A stretch of DNA of 64,000 nt from Roseibium limicola (GCF_017313085.1 NZ_JAFLNF010000003.1:434001-498000), one strand, 5' to 3'; positions 8,457 to 17,786 are shown, numbered from the stretch's first letter. Notes: generated by a model not told the origin, from the sequence alone. A program made the numbers and translations.

Positions 8457-10681
8457 CAGATACCCTCCGGGGCTATCCGTTTAAGCTTCCGGCCAGCTGA
8501 AAAACGCAGTCGGAGCGCATTCGCTGTCACCACCAGGGATGAGGCCGACATCGCCAGCGCCGCCATCAGCGGAGTGACGAAGCCTGCCACCGCCACCGGC
8601 ACCGCAATCGCATTGTAGCCAACGGAAATCCAAAGGTTCTGCTCCATCGCTGCGCGGGCTCTTCTCGACAGGACCAGAGCTTCCAACACGGGACGCAGAT
8701 TCTCGCCCAAAAAGACAGCATCAGCGGCGGCTTGCGACAGATGCACAGCGGTGACCGGCGAGAGCGAGACATGGGCAGCAGCCAGAGCAGGCGCATCGTT
8801 CAGGCCATCTCCCACCATCAACACTTTTGCGCCTTGTGCCTTCAACTCTTCAAGATGGGCAATCTTGTCGGCAGGTGTCAGTTGTGCCTGCCAGCTGGGG
8901 ACAGAGACGCGCGCCGCGATGTCCTCAACCGCTGCCATGCGGTCGCCGGACAGGATTTGAAGCCGGTAACCTGCCCCTGACAAGCACTTCAGAACTTCAG
9001 CCGCGTCTGGCCGCAGGGCCTGATGCAATGGCAGGAGCCTCACAGGACGATCTCCCAAACGAACTGCGAGCAAAGAGGCCCCCGGATGCGACCTTAGACA
9101 GCGCGCGACCTGCACCGGATCCGCTTCGCAGAACTCCGGGCTGCCGATCCGCAAGGCCATGTCTTGCCAGGAGGTCTGCAGCCCCCGCCCCGGCAGCTCC
9201 TCCGCTGCCTCTATCGGTTCAAGTTCGCCAAAGGCCCGCGTTGCGGCCTGGGCCAGTGGATGCTTGCTCGACAGCGCCAACCGTGCACCAAGATGCGCGA
9301 CCTCATCATCAAGCAGGGTCTCGTCCAGAAGCACGGGCTCTGCCTTCGTCAATGTTCCGGTCTTGTCGAAGACAACGGTATCAACTTCCGCCAATCGCTC
9401 GATGGCATCGCCAGAGTTCAGCAGTACACCAGCCCGAAACAACTGACCAGAAGCCACAACCTGCACTGCTGGAACGGCCAGGCCGAGTGCGCAGGGACAA
9501 GTGATGATCAGCACCGAAATTGAAATCACCAGGGATGGCTGCCAGTCGAGGCCGGCAAGCCACCACCCGATGAAGGTCAGCGCAGCAGCCCCGTGGACGA
9601 GTGGCGCATAGGCCTGCGCTGCCCTATCGGCGATCTGGACATAGGCCGAGCGCGCCTGAGATGCCGTCTCCAGCAACCGATTGACATCATCCAGAAATGT
9701 GCCACTGGCGGCCGCCGTGACCAGAACCGTCAAAGCTCCGGCACCATTCAGCGTACCGGCATAGACGGGCTGGCCAGCTCCAATCGGAACCAGCATGGTT
9801 TCGCCGGTGATCAGACTCTGATCGAGTTCGGAGTTGCCGTGCTCTACCGTACCATCGACCGGAATTCTCTCTCCTGCGGCCACCAGGACCCTGTCCCCTG
9901 ACTGAATGCGCGACAGGGGCGTTTCCCGGACGGTTCCATCTGCCCCGATTCGCCCTGCAACCTCTGCTCTCAGGGCCGTCATATTCTCTGCAAACGATCG
10001 GGTCCGGCCGCGCATGTTGTGGTCCAGGTAGCGACCAACCAGAAGGAAAAACAACAACATGACTGCAGACTCGTAATAGGCATGCTCCTGATGCTGCGCA
10101 GTCTGGACAAGCGAGAGGCCAATCGCCAGTAAAACTCCGATCGCAATCGGTACATCCATATTCAACCGACCTGCCTTCACTGCACTCCAGGCGTTCCTGA
10201 AGAAGGTCTGACCGGCATAGGCAACCGTTGGCAGGGCAATCAACGCTGAAAGCCAATGAAAAAAGTCGCGGGTTTCAGGCGTGATGTCGGTGGCATTTCC
10301 GGACCAGACAGAGACCGACAGAAGCATGATGTTCATGCCCGCAAAACCTGACACCGCAAGCGCTCTCAAAAGGCGCTGGCCCGCTTCATCCTGACGTTGC
10401 CCGTGATGTGCCGGATCAAACGGATGCGCTTTGTATCCCAGGCGTGAAAGCACCGACAGGATTTCCTCAGGCGAGGTTTTCTCCTGCTCCCAATCGACTG
10501 AAAGCCTATGACTGGTGAGATTGACACGGGCGTGATGAAGGCCCGGCATCCGTGAAAGACCGCGTTCGATCTCTCCCATGCAGGCAGCGCAGGTAATGCC
10601 GTCGACGGCAAGGTCCATGTGAACCAGGCCTCCTGCTGCCGGGGTCATGAAGGCTTCCCAGTCGCGCTGATGCACGCTCAC
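8456..10681 (-). CDS. ccoI: Copper-translocating P1B-type ATPase CcoI/FixI
   Basis: The protein has 741 residues. An N-terminal heavy-metal domain carries CAAC (Cys31/Cys34). The membrane metal site is CPC (395-397) and the phosphorylation site is Asp439 in DKTGT. The TGE actuator motif and the GDGLNDAP hinge are present. CcoI moves copper across the inner membrane for assembly of the cbb3 oxidase and is distinct from the copper-resistance ATPases. Four bases or fewer separate it from ccoH upstream, and it overlaps ccoS downstream by one base, within a ccoGHIS operon. Confidence 0.95.
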   Translation of the reverse strand: MSVHQRDWEAFMTPAAGGLVHMDLAVDGITCAACMGEIERGLSRMPGLHHARVNLTSHRLSVDWEQEKTSPEEILSVLSRLGYKAHPFDPAHHGQRQDEAGQRLLRALAVSGFAGMNIMLLSVSVWSGNATDITPETRDFFHWLSALIALPTVAYAGQTFFRNAWSAVKAGRLNMDVPIAIGVLLAIGLSLVQTAQHQEHAYYESAVMLLFFLLVGRYLDHNMRGRTRSFAENMTALRAEVAGRIGADGTVRETPLSRIQSGDRVLVAAGERIPVDGTVEHGNSELDQSLITGETMLVPIGAGQPVYAGTLNGAGALTVLVTAAASGTFLDDVNRLLETASQARSAYVQIADRAAQAYAPLVHGAAALTFIGWWLAGLDWQPSLVISISVLIITCPCALGLAVPAVQVVASGQLFRAGVLLNSGDAIERLAEVDTVVFDKTGTLTKAEPVLLDETLLDDEVAHLGARLALSSKHPLAQAATRAFGELEPIEAAEELPGRGLQTSWQDMALRIGSPEFCEADPVQVARCLRSHPGASLLAVRLGDRPVRLLPLHQALRPDAAEVLKCLSGAGYRLQILSGDRMAAVEDIAARVSVPSWQAQLTPADKIAHLEELKAQGAKVLMVGDGLNDAPALAAAHVSLSPVTAVHLSQAAADAVFLGENLRPVLEALVLSRRARAAMEQNLWISVGYNAIAVPVAVAGFVTPLMAALAMSASSLVVTANALRLRFSAGRKLKRIAPEGI

Positions 10682-10683
10682 AG

Positions 10684-11211
10684 TCAGTCGTCCTCATTCT
10701 TCAGAAAAAGTCTGTTCTCAGAGCGAAACAACCGTTGATCTCCCCGACGCGCCTCAAGCACCAATTCCCAGTTCCCTCCGGCAAGGCCGGTGGCTGATGC
10801 CTGATAGACACCACTTTGAACTTCGCTCAGGGCCAGCGAAACATCACCGCCCTTATGCGCCGGATGTTCCATGACCGCGATGAAATCCAGTCCTGCCAAA
10901 ACGTGGCCTTCATGGTCCTTCGGCTCGATGCGAAGCATGGCGGCACCGCCGACGACGCGTGTCAGAGAGGCCGACACCAGCCAACCACGTTCCGCTTGGG
11001 CACGCGCATCTGCCAGCTCCTGATTGTACGCCTGCCCCGCTTTGTAGGAGCTTTCCACCACCACGCCGGGAAAGGAATTCAGGGCCAGATAAACAAAGAC
11101 ACCGTTGGCAGAGAAGATCACGGCGAAGAAGCCTATGATCCAGAAAAGCACTCTGCGCCCGGTCAAAAGTTTCACGTCGGGAGGAGCCCCGTTGCGCTCG
11201 ACCGTGGTCAT
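10684..11211 (-). CDS. ccoH: FixH/CcoH cbb3 oxidase assembly protein
   Basis: The protein has 175 residues. One membrane anchor (about 19-42, RVLFWIIGFFAVIFSANGVFVYLAL) is followed by a periplasmic beta-rich domain ending in ENRLFLK. The NGVFVYLAL and SSYKAGQAYNQEL stretches are family signatures. It overlaps ccoG by ATGA (11208-11211) and lies 2 bp upstream of ccoI. The protein is thought to bind assembly intermediates of the cbb3 complex. Confidence 0.93.
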   Translation of the reverse strand: MTTVERNGAPPDVKLLTGRRVLFWIIGFFAVIFSANGVFVYLALNSFPGVVVESSYKAGQAYNQELADARAQAERGWLVSASLTRVVGGAAMLRIEPKDHEGHVLAGLDFIAVMEHPAHKGGDVSLALSEVQSGVYQASATGLAGGNWELVLEARRGDQRLFRSENRLFLKNEDD

Positions 11212-12677
11212 TTCATCTCTCCTCTGGGGACTTTGAAATAGTCTTCGGTGGTCACTACCTCTCCCATCACGCTTTCCGTCAAACGGAAGGTTATGGAGGT
11301 GCTTTCTGCAAGTTCGCGCGCATCAGGCACCACGACCAGCACACGCAATTCCCGTGTGCGATCCGGCCCAATCGCGATGACCGGGCGGCCGGCAAAACTG
11401 TCCTCGATCCCGACTGCCGTTATTTCCGTATCCGCTGGCAATCCCTCGACGTGCAGCATGAAGTGACGTTCGTGGGTCCGCTTGTTCAAAAGGCGAACCG
11501 TGTAGCCATTGCGCACGCCCTTGTCGGACAAGCTGACGTAGATTGGATTGCGATCATGCAGGACGCTGATGCCCGCATAGTCGCGGGTCAGAAGTGCTGT
11601 CAGCATGATGGCACTGACACCCACGATGATGGCTGCATAGGCCACCGTACGACCGCGAACAATCTTGTAGACGCTGTCCTTGCCTTCTACCCTGCGCTCG
11701 ATGTTCTCGTCCGTATCATAGGCAATCAACCCGGAAGGCTTGCCGACCTTCTGCATGACCGCATCGCAGGCATCAATGCAAAGCCCACACTGTATACAGT
11801 CCAGCTGTGCCCCCTTGCGGATATCTACACCTGTTGGGCAGGCATGCAGACATTGGTAGCAGTCGACACAGTCCCCTGCAGGAAGTCCTTGCAACTCCAG
11901 AGCCTTGTTGTGCTTCAAGGATCCACGCGGCTCACCACGGTCCCAGCGGTAGGTAACATTGAGCGCCTGTTCATCGGTCAGAGCGGCCTGAATCCGCGGC
12001 CAGGGGCACATGTAGATGCAAACCTGCTCACGCATGTGCCCGGCCAGCAGATAGGTGGTTGCCGTCAGAATGCCGATCCAGACATAAGCAACGACAGGCG
12101 CTTGCAAGGTCGCAAGATTATAGACGAGCGTCGGCGCGTCCGAGAAATAGAGCACCAATGCTCCACCGGTCCACCAGGCCACCATCAGCCAGAGAAAATG
12201 TTTCGTCGCGCACTTTCTGACCCTGCTGAAAGTCCAGGGCTGCTTGTCGAGGGCAATGCGCGCGCGCCGGTCTCCTTCGACCTTGCGTTCAATGAAGAGA
12301 AACAGGTCCGTCCAGACGGTCTGCGGACAGAGATAGCCGCACCAGAGTCGCCCGGCGACAGCGTTCATCAGGAACAGGGTGACCGATGCGATGATCAGGA
12401 GGCCGGTAATATAATAGACTTCCTGGGGCCAAATCTCGATGAAGAAGAAATAGCCGCGCCGCCCTTCCAGATCGACCAGCACCGCCTGACTGGGCGCATT
12501 GGGCCCACGATCCAAGCGAATGAATGGGAGGAAGTAGTAGATACCCAGAGTGATGAAAAGCAGCGTCCACTTGATCTTCCGGAACGTGCCATGCACCGCC
12601 ATCGGATAGATCTTTTGGGCCGAGGCGAACCAATCCTGGTCCTTTTCGGCGCCCGCCCTGTCTGCTTCGGCGCTCAT
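11208..12677 (-). CDS. ccoG: FixG/CcoG/RdxA ferredoxin-like cbb3 assembly protein
   Basis: This 489-residue membrane protein has about five transmembrane segments and a 2[4Fe-4S] ferredoxin domain in its middle third: CVDCYQCLHACP followed by CIQCGLCIDAC. An Ig-like periplasmic C-terminal domain follows the last helix. CcoG is reported to act as a cupric reductase feeding copper to CcoN. The ribosome-binding site AAGGA precedes ATG 12677. It is the first gene of the ccoGHIS unit and is separated from ccoP by about 200 bp containing two hairpins. Confidence 0.96.
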   Translation of the reverse strand: MSAEADRAGAEKDQDWFASAQKIYPMAVHGTFRKIKWTLLFITLGIYYFLPFIRLDRGPNAPSQAVLVDLEGRRGYFFFIEIWPQEVYYITGLLIIASVTLFLMNAVAGRLWCGYLCPQTVWTDLFLFIERKVEGDRRARIALDKQPWTFSRVRKCATKHFLWLMVAWWTGGALVLYFSDAPTLVYNLATLQAPVVAYVWIGILTATTYLLAGHMREQVCIYMCPWPRIQAALTDEQALNVTYRWDRGEPRGSLKHNKALELQGLPAGDCVDCYQCLHACPTGVDIRKGAQLDCIQCGLCIDACDAVMQKVGKPSGLIAYDTDENIERRVEGKDSVYKIVRGRTVAYAAIIVGVSAIMLTALLTRDYAGISVLHDRNPIYVSLSDKGVRNGYTVRLLNKRTHERHFMLHVEGLPADTEITAVGIEDSFAGRPVIAIGPDRTRELRVLVVVPDARELAESTSITFRLTESVMGEVVTTEDYFKVPRGEMK

Positions 12678-12702
12678 GCCGTTCGTCCTTTTGTCTGAAA
12701 GA

Positions 12703-12732
12703 AAGGATCTCCCTGCCCCTGGGCTGATCCTT
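12703..12732 (-). other. Small hairpin upstream of ccoG
   Basis: The arms AAGGATC / GATCCTT (7 bp), with an inner CCC/GGG pairing, end in a T-rich stretch on the minus strand (CCTTTCTTTC). It sits just before the ccoG ribosome-binding site and could cause partial termination or processing between ccoNOQP and ccoGHIS. Confidence 0.45.
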
Positions 12733-12738
12733 CTGTTT

Positions 12739-12776
12739 GGTCAGTGGGCCGGAGCATGCTGTCCGGCCCACTGACC
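12739..12776 (-). other. 15-bp perfect hairpin between ccoP and ccoG
   Basis: The arms GGTCAGTGGGCCGGA and TCCGGCCCACTGACC pair perfectly around an 8-base loop (GCATGCTG). No U run follows on either strand, so it is not a classic terminator. Its place 3' of ccoP fits an mRNA-stabilising or processing hairpin at the ccoNOQP end. Confidence 0.75.
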
Positions 12777-12874
12777 CTGCTTGTAGAGCCTCGCTGTCCT
12801 TGCGACTTTGCGGCGGATCAAATCTCGCAAGGTTTATTCGCGATCAGACCGCCCAAAGCGTCTTGCACGGCGGA

Positions 12875-13753
12875 CTACTGCCCCCCGCCGAAGGAGTGGA
12901 CGTAGACTGCAAGCGACTTGATGGTGGCCTCGTCCAGTCGGTCCACCCAAGCCGGCATCACGCCGTTCCGCGGGCTATGAACCTGCTTCTTGATGGCCTC
13001 CAGGGACTTGCCATAGAGGTAATTCGCCGACATCAGGCTCGGCGCTCCCATCTCTTGGATGCCGCGAAGATCGTCGCCATGACAGGCCGCACAATTGTCT
13101 ACATAGAGGATCTCGCCCACACTCAGATCGACACCATCCTGAGTTTCCAGACCCGTTCGGGATGCGACGTAGTTCGACACCTGCTTGATCTCATCCCGGC
13201 TGAGCAGCTCGTCGCGACCGAAAGCCGGCATCTCACCGAGCCGGGCCTCGTCATGGTCCGACCGGATGCCGTACAACAGTGTTGTGTGGATGTCCTCCAG
13301 AGTGCCCCCCCAAAGCCAGGTGTCGTCCTGCAGGTTGGGATAGCCTTCAGATCCGCTGGCACCGCTGCCGTGACAGGGGGCGCAGTTGTCTCCGAAAGCT
13401 GCCGCTCCGTTCGCGGCCGCGAACTCCAACAGATTTGGTGTCGCCGGAATGTCTTCCAGAGCAGTCGCGACGATCTGATCAGCAAACACGGATCGGGCAG
13501 AAACCCCTTCGTCGTAAGCTGCCAAGGCATCGGCCCTCTGGCTGTATCCCATCACCCCGCTCGTATAGCCGGAGATCAGTGGCCAGGAGGGATAGATGAT
13601 CCAGTAGCCAACGGCCCAGACAATGCAGGCGTAGAAGCTATAGAGCCACCATCGCGGTAGTGGATTGTTGAGTTCTTTCAGGCCATCCCACTCGTGACCG
13701 GTGGTTTCGACCCCTGAAATCTGGTCGATTTCTTTTTTGTGAGTGTCCGACAT
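12875..13753 (-). CDS. ccoP: cbb3 cytochrome oxidase subunit III, diheme c-type CcoP
   Basis: The protein has 292 residues. It has one membrane helix (about 36-58) and two c-type heme sites, CAPCH (124-128) and CAACH (221-225), each in a cytochrome c domain with distal Met motifs (GEMPAF and GVMPAW). The subunit passes electrons from the bc1 complex through periplasmic c-type hemes to CcoO and CcoN. The start lies 3 bp downstream of the ccoQ stop. It is the last gene of the ccoNOQP operon. Confidence 0.97.
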   Translation of the reverse strand: MSDTHKKEIDQISGVETTGHEWDGLKELNNPLPRWWLYSFYACIVWAVGYWIIYPSWPLISGYTSGVMGYSQRADALAAYDEGVSARSVFADQIVATALEDIPATPNLLEFAAANGAAAFGDNCAPCHGSGASGSEGYPNLQDDTWLWGGTLEDIHTTLLYGIRSDHDEARLGEMPAFGRDELLSRDEIKQVSNYVASRTGLETQDGVDLSVGEILYVDNCAACHGDDLRGIQEMGAPSLMSANYLYGKSLEAIKKQVHSPRNGVMPAWVDRLDEATIKSLAVYVHSFGGGQ

Positions 13754-13756
13754 GGA

Positions 13757-13912
13757 TCAGTCCTCCCGAAACGGGATCTGTGCGGCATCGTCGAATTGCT
13801 TGCGGTTCTTGGGCCACAGCACATAAGCGACAACGATGGCGAAGATAACGACGAAGTAGATTAGGCCCCAGGTCTGCGCGAAGCCCGCGACGGCGGTGTA
13901 GCTCTCGTTCAT
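13757..13912 (-). CDS. ccoQ: cbb3 oxidase subunit CcoQ
   Basis: This 51-residue protein has one membrane helix (about 15-33, WGLIYFVVIFAIVVAYVLW) followed by PKNRKQFDDAAQIPF, the usual CcoQ/FixQ ending. It lies between ccoO and ccoP with only a few bases on each side. CcoQ is a non-catalytic subunit that stabilises the assembled oxidase. Confidence 0.93.
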   Translation of the reverse strand: MNESYTAVAGFAQTWGLIYFVVIFAIVVAYVLWPKNRKQFDDAAQIPFRED

Positions 13913-13916
13913 GACA

Positions 13917-14651
13917 TCACCTCAAGTTTGCCTTGTCGTCGTAGATGGAGAAGTCCACCAGTGTGCCGAGCATCTGCAGGTAGGCGACCAGAGCATCCAT
14001 CTCGGTGACGGCTTTCGGGTTGCCGTCGAAATCCCGCACCAATGCTGTCGGATAGCGCTCCTTGAAGGCATCGCTTGCATCCGTGTCGGGATTGGCTTGT
14101 CCCAGCATGTCGCGACCGGCCTCCGCAATCTGCTCATCCGTGTAAGGAACACCGACCAGAGCGTTCACCTTCAGATGATCGGCGATGCCATAAGTGTCCA
14201 GAGCGGTTTCGGCCAGAAAGGGGTAGCCGGGCATGACTGAGGCAGGGACGACTAAGCGTGGATCTCTCAGGTGTTCGACATGCCAGTCATCGGAGTATTT
14301 GCCGCCGACGCGTGCCAGGTCCGGTCCGGTGCGCTTGGAGCCCCACTGGAACGGATGGTCGTACATGCTTTCGGCTGCCAGCGAGAAGTGGCCATAGCGC
14401 TCCAGTTCGTCGCGCATCGGGCGGATCATCTGCGAGTGGCACAGATAACACCCCTCGCGGACGTAGATGTTCCGGCCAGCCAACTCGAGTGGCGTATAGG
14501 GGCGCACCCCTTCCGTCTCCTCGATGGTGCTCTTCAGGTAGAAGAGCGGGGCGATTTCCACCAATCCCCCGATCGACACCATGATCAGGATGCCGATCAG
14601 GAGCGCGAAGGAGTTCTTTTCAAAAACCTGGTGTTTGGTCCAAAGAGACAT
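13917..14651 (-). CDS. ccoO: cbb3 cytochrome oxidase subunit II, monoheme c-type CcoO
   Basis: The protein has 244 residues. An N-terminal membrane anchor (about 13-35) is followed by a periplasmic cytochrome c domain with the heme site CYLCH (68-72) and the family motif [14 protein letters not shown]. The Met-containing [13 protein letters not shown] segment supplies the axial ligand. It lies between ccoN (14 bp upstream) and ccoQ. The length and all hallmarks are intact. Confidence 0.97.
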   Translation of the reverse strand: MSLWTKHQVFEKNSFALLIGILIMVSIGGLVEIAPLFYLKSTIEETEGVRPYTPLELAGRNIYVREGCYLCHSQMIRPMRDELERYGHFSLAAESMYDHPFQWGSKRTGPDLARVGGKYSDDWHVEHLRDPRLVVPASVMPGYPFLAETALDTYGIADHLKVNALVGVPYTDEQIAEAGRDMLGQANPDTDASDAFKERYPTALVRDFDGNPKAVTEMDALVAYLQMLGTLVDFSIYDDKANLR

Positions 14652-14665
14652 TTTTCCATCCCTCC

Positions 14666-16324
14666 TTATTCGGCTGCGGCGAGAACGCCGGGGGCCGGAG
14701 CTGCCGCTTCAGCCGGCTCGCCGGCCCTGACAGTCATCCAGAGGTTGTAGGCCATGATCAGAGCGCCCAGCAGGAAGAGCCCACCGCCCAGCGCGCGGAT
14801 CACATAGAAAGGGAACATCGCTTCGACAGTCTCGATGAAGGAATATTCCAGGAAGCCGAGGCTATCGTAGGCACGCCACATCAGACCCTGCATGATGCCG
14901 GAGACCCACATCGCGGTGATGTAGAGCACGATGCCCAGGGTGGAGACCCAGAAGTGCCAGTTCACCAGTTTCAGCGAATACAGGCTCTTCTTGTTCCAAA
15001 GCCATGGAACCAGGCAGTAGATGGCCCCAAAAGAGATGTAGCCGACCCAGCCCAGCGCGCCTGAATGCACATGACCGATGGTCCAGTCCGTATAGTGCGA
15101 GAGCGAGTTGACCGCCCGCACCGACATCAGCGGCCCCTCAAAGGTCGACATGCCATAAAAGGCAACAGAGACCACCATCATGCGCAGAACCGGGTCCGTG
15201 CGCAGCTTGTCCCAAGCCCCGGAGAGCGTCATCAGCCCGTTGATCATCCCGCCCCAGGACGGCATCCAGAGGATGATCGAGAAGGTCGCACCCAGGGTCG
15301 AGGCCCACTGCGGCAGAGCCGTGTAATGCAGGTGGTGCGGACCGGCCCAGATGTAGATGAAGATCAACGCCCAGAAGTGCACGATCGACAGGCGGTACGA
15401 ATAGACCGGACGCTCTGCACGCTTCGGAACGAAGTAGTACATGATGGCGAGGAAGCCAGCGGTGAGGAAGAAGCCAACCGCGTTGTGGCCATACCACCAC
15501 TGCACCATGGCATCCTGAACACCGGACCAGACGATGTAGGACTTCATGCCGAAAACCGAAACCGGAATGGTCAGATTGTTGGTTATGTGCAGAACGGCAA
15601 TGGTGACGATGAAAGCCAGATAGAACCAGTTCGCCACATAGATATGCGGTTCCTTGCGCTTCCAGATGGTGCCGAGAAACAGCAGCAGATAGGCGACCCA
15701 AACGATGGTCAGCCACAGGTCCGCATACCATTCCGGCTCGGCGTATTCCTTGCCCTGAGTGGCCCCCAACAGATAGCCTGTGCCAGCAATGACGATAAAG
15801 ACGTTGTAGCCAAGGATGACAAACCAAGGCAGAACGGAGCCTGGCATGCGCACGCGACAGGTGCGCTGGACCACATACATGGAGGTAGCCAGCAGCACGT
15901 TGCCGCCGAAGGCGAAGATCACGGCGGAGGTGTGCAGAGGCCGCAAGCGACCGAAGCTGGTCCAGGGCAGATCAAAGTTCAGCGCGGGAAAGGCCAGCTG
16001 CAGTGCAATGATCAGACCGACCGTGAAACCTGCGATCCCCCAGACCATGGACGCAACAGTGCCGAACTTCACCGGCCCCATGTTGTAATTGGGTTTTCCA
16101 TCGATCTCCTGAAGAACAGGAGCTGCGTTTTCGGAGTTGAAATAATTGTTGAAGATGATGAAAACACCCGCACCGGCGGCAACTGCCCCGATGAGAGCGT
16201 GGAAGCTCATCACTCCGTCATGGGTTTTGCCAGCCACGATCAGGCAGGCGAAGGTCAGGAGCACGAGGAAGCCGGCGAAGAGCCCCTCCTCGAGCGAGAC
16301 CAGTCTGGCTTTTTCAGATGCCAT
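14666..16324 (-). CDS. ccoN: cbb3 cytochrome oxidase catalytic subunit I CcoN
   Basis: This is the heme-copper oxidase catalytic subunit, about 552 residues with roughly 12-14 membrane helices. [13 protein letters not shown] carries the first CuB histidine and [11 protein letters not shown] the other two. Late [15 protein letters not shown] fits the heme ligand region. ATG 16324 is preferred. An in-frame ATG at 16357 would add 11 residues, but it lies within a 14-bp palindrome and only about 15 bases from the transcription start predicted from the FNR box. The enzyme reduces O2 with high affinity, supporting microaerobic respiration. It is the first gene of ccoNOQP. Confidence 0.97.
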   Translation of the reverse strand: MASEKARLVSLEEGLFAGFLVLLTFACLIVAGKTHDGVMSFHALIGAVAAGAGVFIIFNNYFNSENAAPVLQEIDGKPNYNMGPVKFGTVASMVWGIAGFTVGLIIALQLAFPALNFDLPWTSFGRLRPLHTSAVIFAFGGNVLLATSMYVVQRTCRVRMPGSVLPWFVILGYNVFIVIAGTGYLLGATQGKEYAEPEWYADLWLTIVWVAYLLLFLGTIWKRKEPHIYVANWFYLAFIVTIAVLHITNNLTIPVSVFGMKSYIVWSGVQDAMVQWWYGHNAVGFFLTAGFLAIMYYFVPKRAERPVYSYRLSIVHFWALIFIYIWAGPHHLHYTALPQWASTLGATFSIILWMPSWGGMINGLMTLSGAWDKLRTDPVLRMMVVSVAFYGMSTFEGPLMSVRAVNSLSHYTDWTIGHVHSGALGWVGYISFGAIYCLVPWLWNKKSLYSLKLVNWHFWVSTLGIVLYITAMWVSGIMQGLMWRAYDSLGFLEYSFIETVEAMFPFYVIRALGGGLFLLGALIMAYNLWMTVRAGEPAEAAAPAPGVLAAAE

Positions 16325-16350
16325 TAGTTTGCGCGCCCCAGTCTTGAATC

Positions 16351-16364
16351 GACACATATGTGTC
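16351..16364. repeat. Perfect 14-bp palindrome GACACATATGTGTC in the ccoN leader
   Basis: The palindrome spans the alternative ATG of ccoN at 16357 and overlaps or directly follows the transcription start expected from the FNR box. It could be an operator adding a second input to ccoNOQP expression. Confidence 0.55.
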
Positions 16365-16378
16365 CAGGATGAGACTGG

Positions 16379-16384
16379 TTATGG
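16379..16384 (-). promoter_or_regulatory. Predicted -10 of the ccoN promoter
   Basis: Read on the minus strand the hexamer is CATAAC. It would place a start near 16371-16372, about 41 bases from the centre of the FNR box, as in class II FNR-type promoters. Confidence 0.5.
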
Positions 16385-16405
16385 GCTGGCTACCAAATCG
16401 TGACG

Positions 16406-16419
16406 TTGATTCAGATCAA
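16406..16419 (-). promoter_or_regulatory. FNR/FixK box upstream of ccoN
   Basis: The sequence TTGATTCAGATCAA is an exact match to TTGAT-N4-ATCAA. A FixK/FNR-type regulator, such as the one encoded at 19328-20044, would activate ccoNOQP from here at low oxygen. Confidence 0.9.
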
Positions 16420-16542
16420 ACAAACTGCATTTGGCTTCAACAGGCGGCAAAACAGGGGCGCAGCGGCTGTTCATCGCGTTTTCGGAAAATCGACATGGTT
16501 TGAACCGGGTCGCAGAGCCAATCCCATCGGATCGAAACACCC

Positions 16543-16616
16543 GCTACCGCCGTCCCGGATTGATCCGTGACTGGCCTAAACACATCGCCCCGGCTCAAGG
16601 CCGGGCCGGCGGTAGC
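16543..16616. repeat. Long imperfect inverted repeat with a nested hairpin
   Basis: The arms at 16544-16558 (CTACCGCCGTCCCGG) and 16601-16615 pair at 14 of 15 positions around a 42-base loop. A second, competing hairpin CCCGGC-TCAAG-GCCGGG (16589-16605) uses part of the right arm. The form resembles small intergenic palindromic elements common in alphaproteobacteria. It lies just 3' of the propeller gene. Confidence 0.6.
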
Positions 16617-16625
16617 CCGCTTGTT

Positions 16626-17786
16626 TCAGGCTTGATCCAGCACCTCGACAGCCAGCACTGTTGGCAGATGCCTTGCAATCTCCTGCCAGCTATCGCCTTC
16701 ATCGAAGCTGGCGAAGACCGAGCCCGAGTTCGTGCCGAAATAGACGCCTGCCGGATCCTGGTTGTCCCCACCCATCGCCTGACGCAACACGGTGAAGAAG
16801 CAATCTTTTTGTGGAAGGCCGTCGCGCATCGCACCCCAGCTTTTGCCGCCATCGCGGGACCGCCAGACTGCTGCTGCGGCATCCGGAGGATACCGTCCGA
16901 TGCTGTCGCCATTCAGCGGTAAGGTCCATATCGTTTCCGGATCACGCGGATGGACCCGGATCGGAAAGCCGAATGTTGAGGGCAACCCTTCCGTCAAATC
17001 ATCCCAGCATCTGCCACCATCAGCGGAACGCCAGACGCCATGATGATTCTGCTGATACAGCAGATCTCCACCGCCGGGAGCGCGCATCATGTTGTGAATG
17101 CAATGTCCGACTTCCCCGTTGGAGGGCGCGGCAGGATGGGAGTGACCTACGCAAACACCGGCGTTGGACAGTCTGTTGCGTCGATCCCACGTCTTGCCGC
17201 CATCCTCCGTTGCAAATACGCCAGCAGCGGAAATCCCAATCCAGATTTTTCCGGGGTCAACCGGATCAAAAACGATAGTATGCAGGACCAGCCCTGCGGC
17301 TCCCGGGTTCCAGCTGTCCGACGACGGGTGATTGTTCAGGCTCTCCAGTTTTTTCCATGATTTTCCCCGGTCCGTGCTTTTGAGCAGATTTGCCGGTTTG
17401 GTGCCCGCATAGAGAGCCCCATGCGAATAGCCTAGAGACCAGACTTGCGAGAACTCTTTCTCAAACGGCGTTGGCTCACCTGCCCAGGGGGCGAACTTCC
17501 TGACCTCCGGGTCATTGTCCGCCCAGTCATCCAGTGTGCCACGTGTCAATCTCGAGAGCTCCCAGGTCTCGCCACCGTCTTCAGAGCACCAGATGCCAGC
17601 CCCGAACCAGTCACCTCCCCCGCCAGCCCATATGGTTCCCGTTTTGGCATCGCCGATCATATGATTGATGGGCCAACCGTCGCAAAGAGGTCCCTTCACG
17701 GACCATCCTGTTCGCTCCGCCCCCCCTGACAGTAAAAATGCCCCCTTGGTCGTGCCAACCAGCACAGTCACTCCACCTTTGGTCAT
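16626..17786 (-). CDS. Six-Asp-box (BNR) beta-propeller protein of unknown function
   Basis: This 386-residue protein has six clear Asp boxes (S/T-x-D-x-G-x-x-W) at about 68-75, 137-144, 193-200, 254-261, 310-317 and 360-367, so a six- or seven-bladed propeller is expected. Annotation pipelines tend to call such proteins exo-alpha-sialidase or glycosyl hydrolase. I see no signal peptide, which argues against a secreted sialidase. It contains conserved His/Cys-rich stretches such as VCVGHSHP and GEVGHCIHNMM. It is divergent from hemN, and the FNR-like box between them is at a distance suitable for this gene's promoter. The function is unknown. Confidence 0.82.
   Translation of the reverse strand: MTKGGVTVLVGTTKGAFLLSGGAERTGWSVKGPLCDGWPINHMIGDAKTGTIWAGGGGDWFGAGIWCSEDGGETWELSRLTRGTLDDWADNDPEVRKFAPWAGEPTPFEKEFSQVWSLGYSHGALYAGTKPANLLKSTDRGKSWKKLESLNNHPSSDSWNPGAAGLVLHTIVFDPVDPGKIWIGISAAGVFATEDGGKTWDRRNRLSNAGVCVGHSHPAAPSNGEVGHCIHNMMRAPGGGDLLYQQNHHGVWRSADGGRCWDDLTEGLPSTFGFPIRVHPRDPETIWTLPLNGDSIGRYPPDAAAAVWRSRDGGKSWGAMRDGLPQKDCFFTVLRQAMGGDNQDPAGVYFGTNSGSVFASFDEGDSWQEIARHLPTVLAVEVLDQA

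Noticed and set aside
11451-12698. Long plus-strand open frame opposite ccoG
   Set aside because: It lies wholly antisense to a gene with clear Fe-S motifs. The product is low-complexity and unlike any family. High GC content opens such frames.
15065-16327. 420-codon plus-strand frame opposite ccoN
   Set aside because: It is antisense to a conserved oxidase gene, and its His/Arg/Asp-rich composition is typical of a shadow frame.
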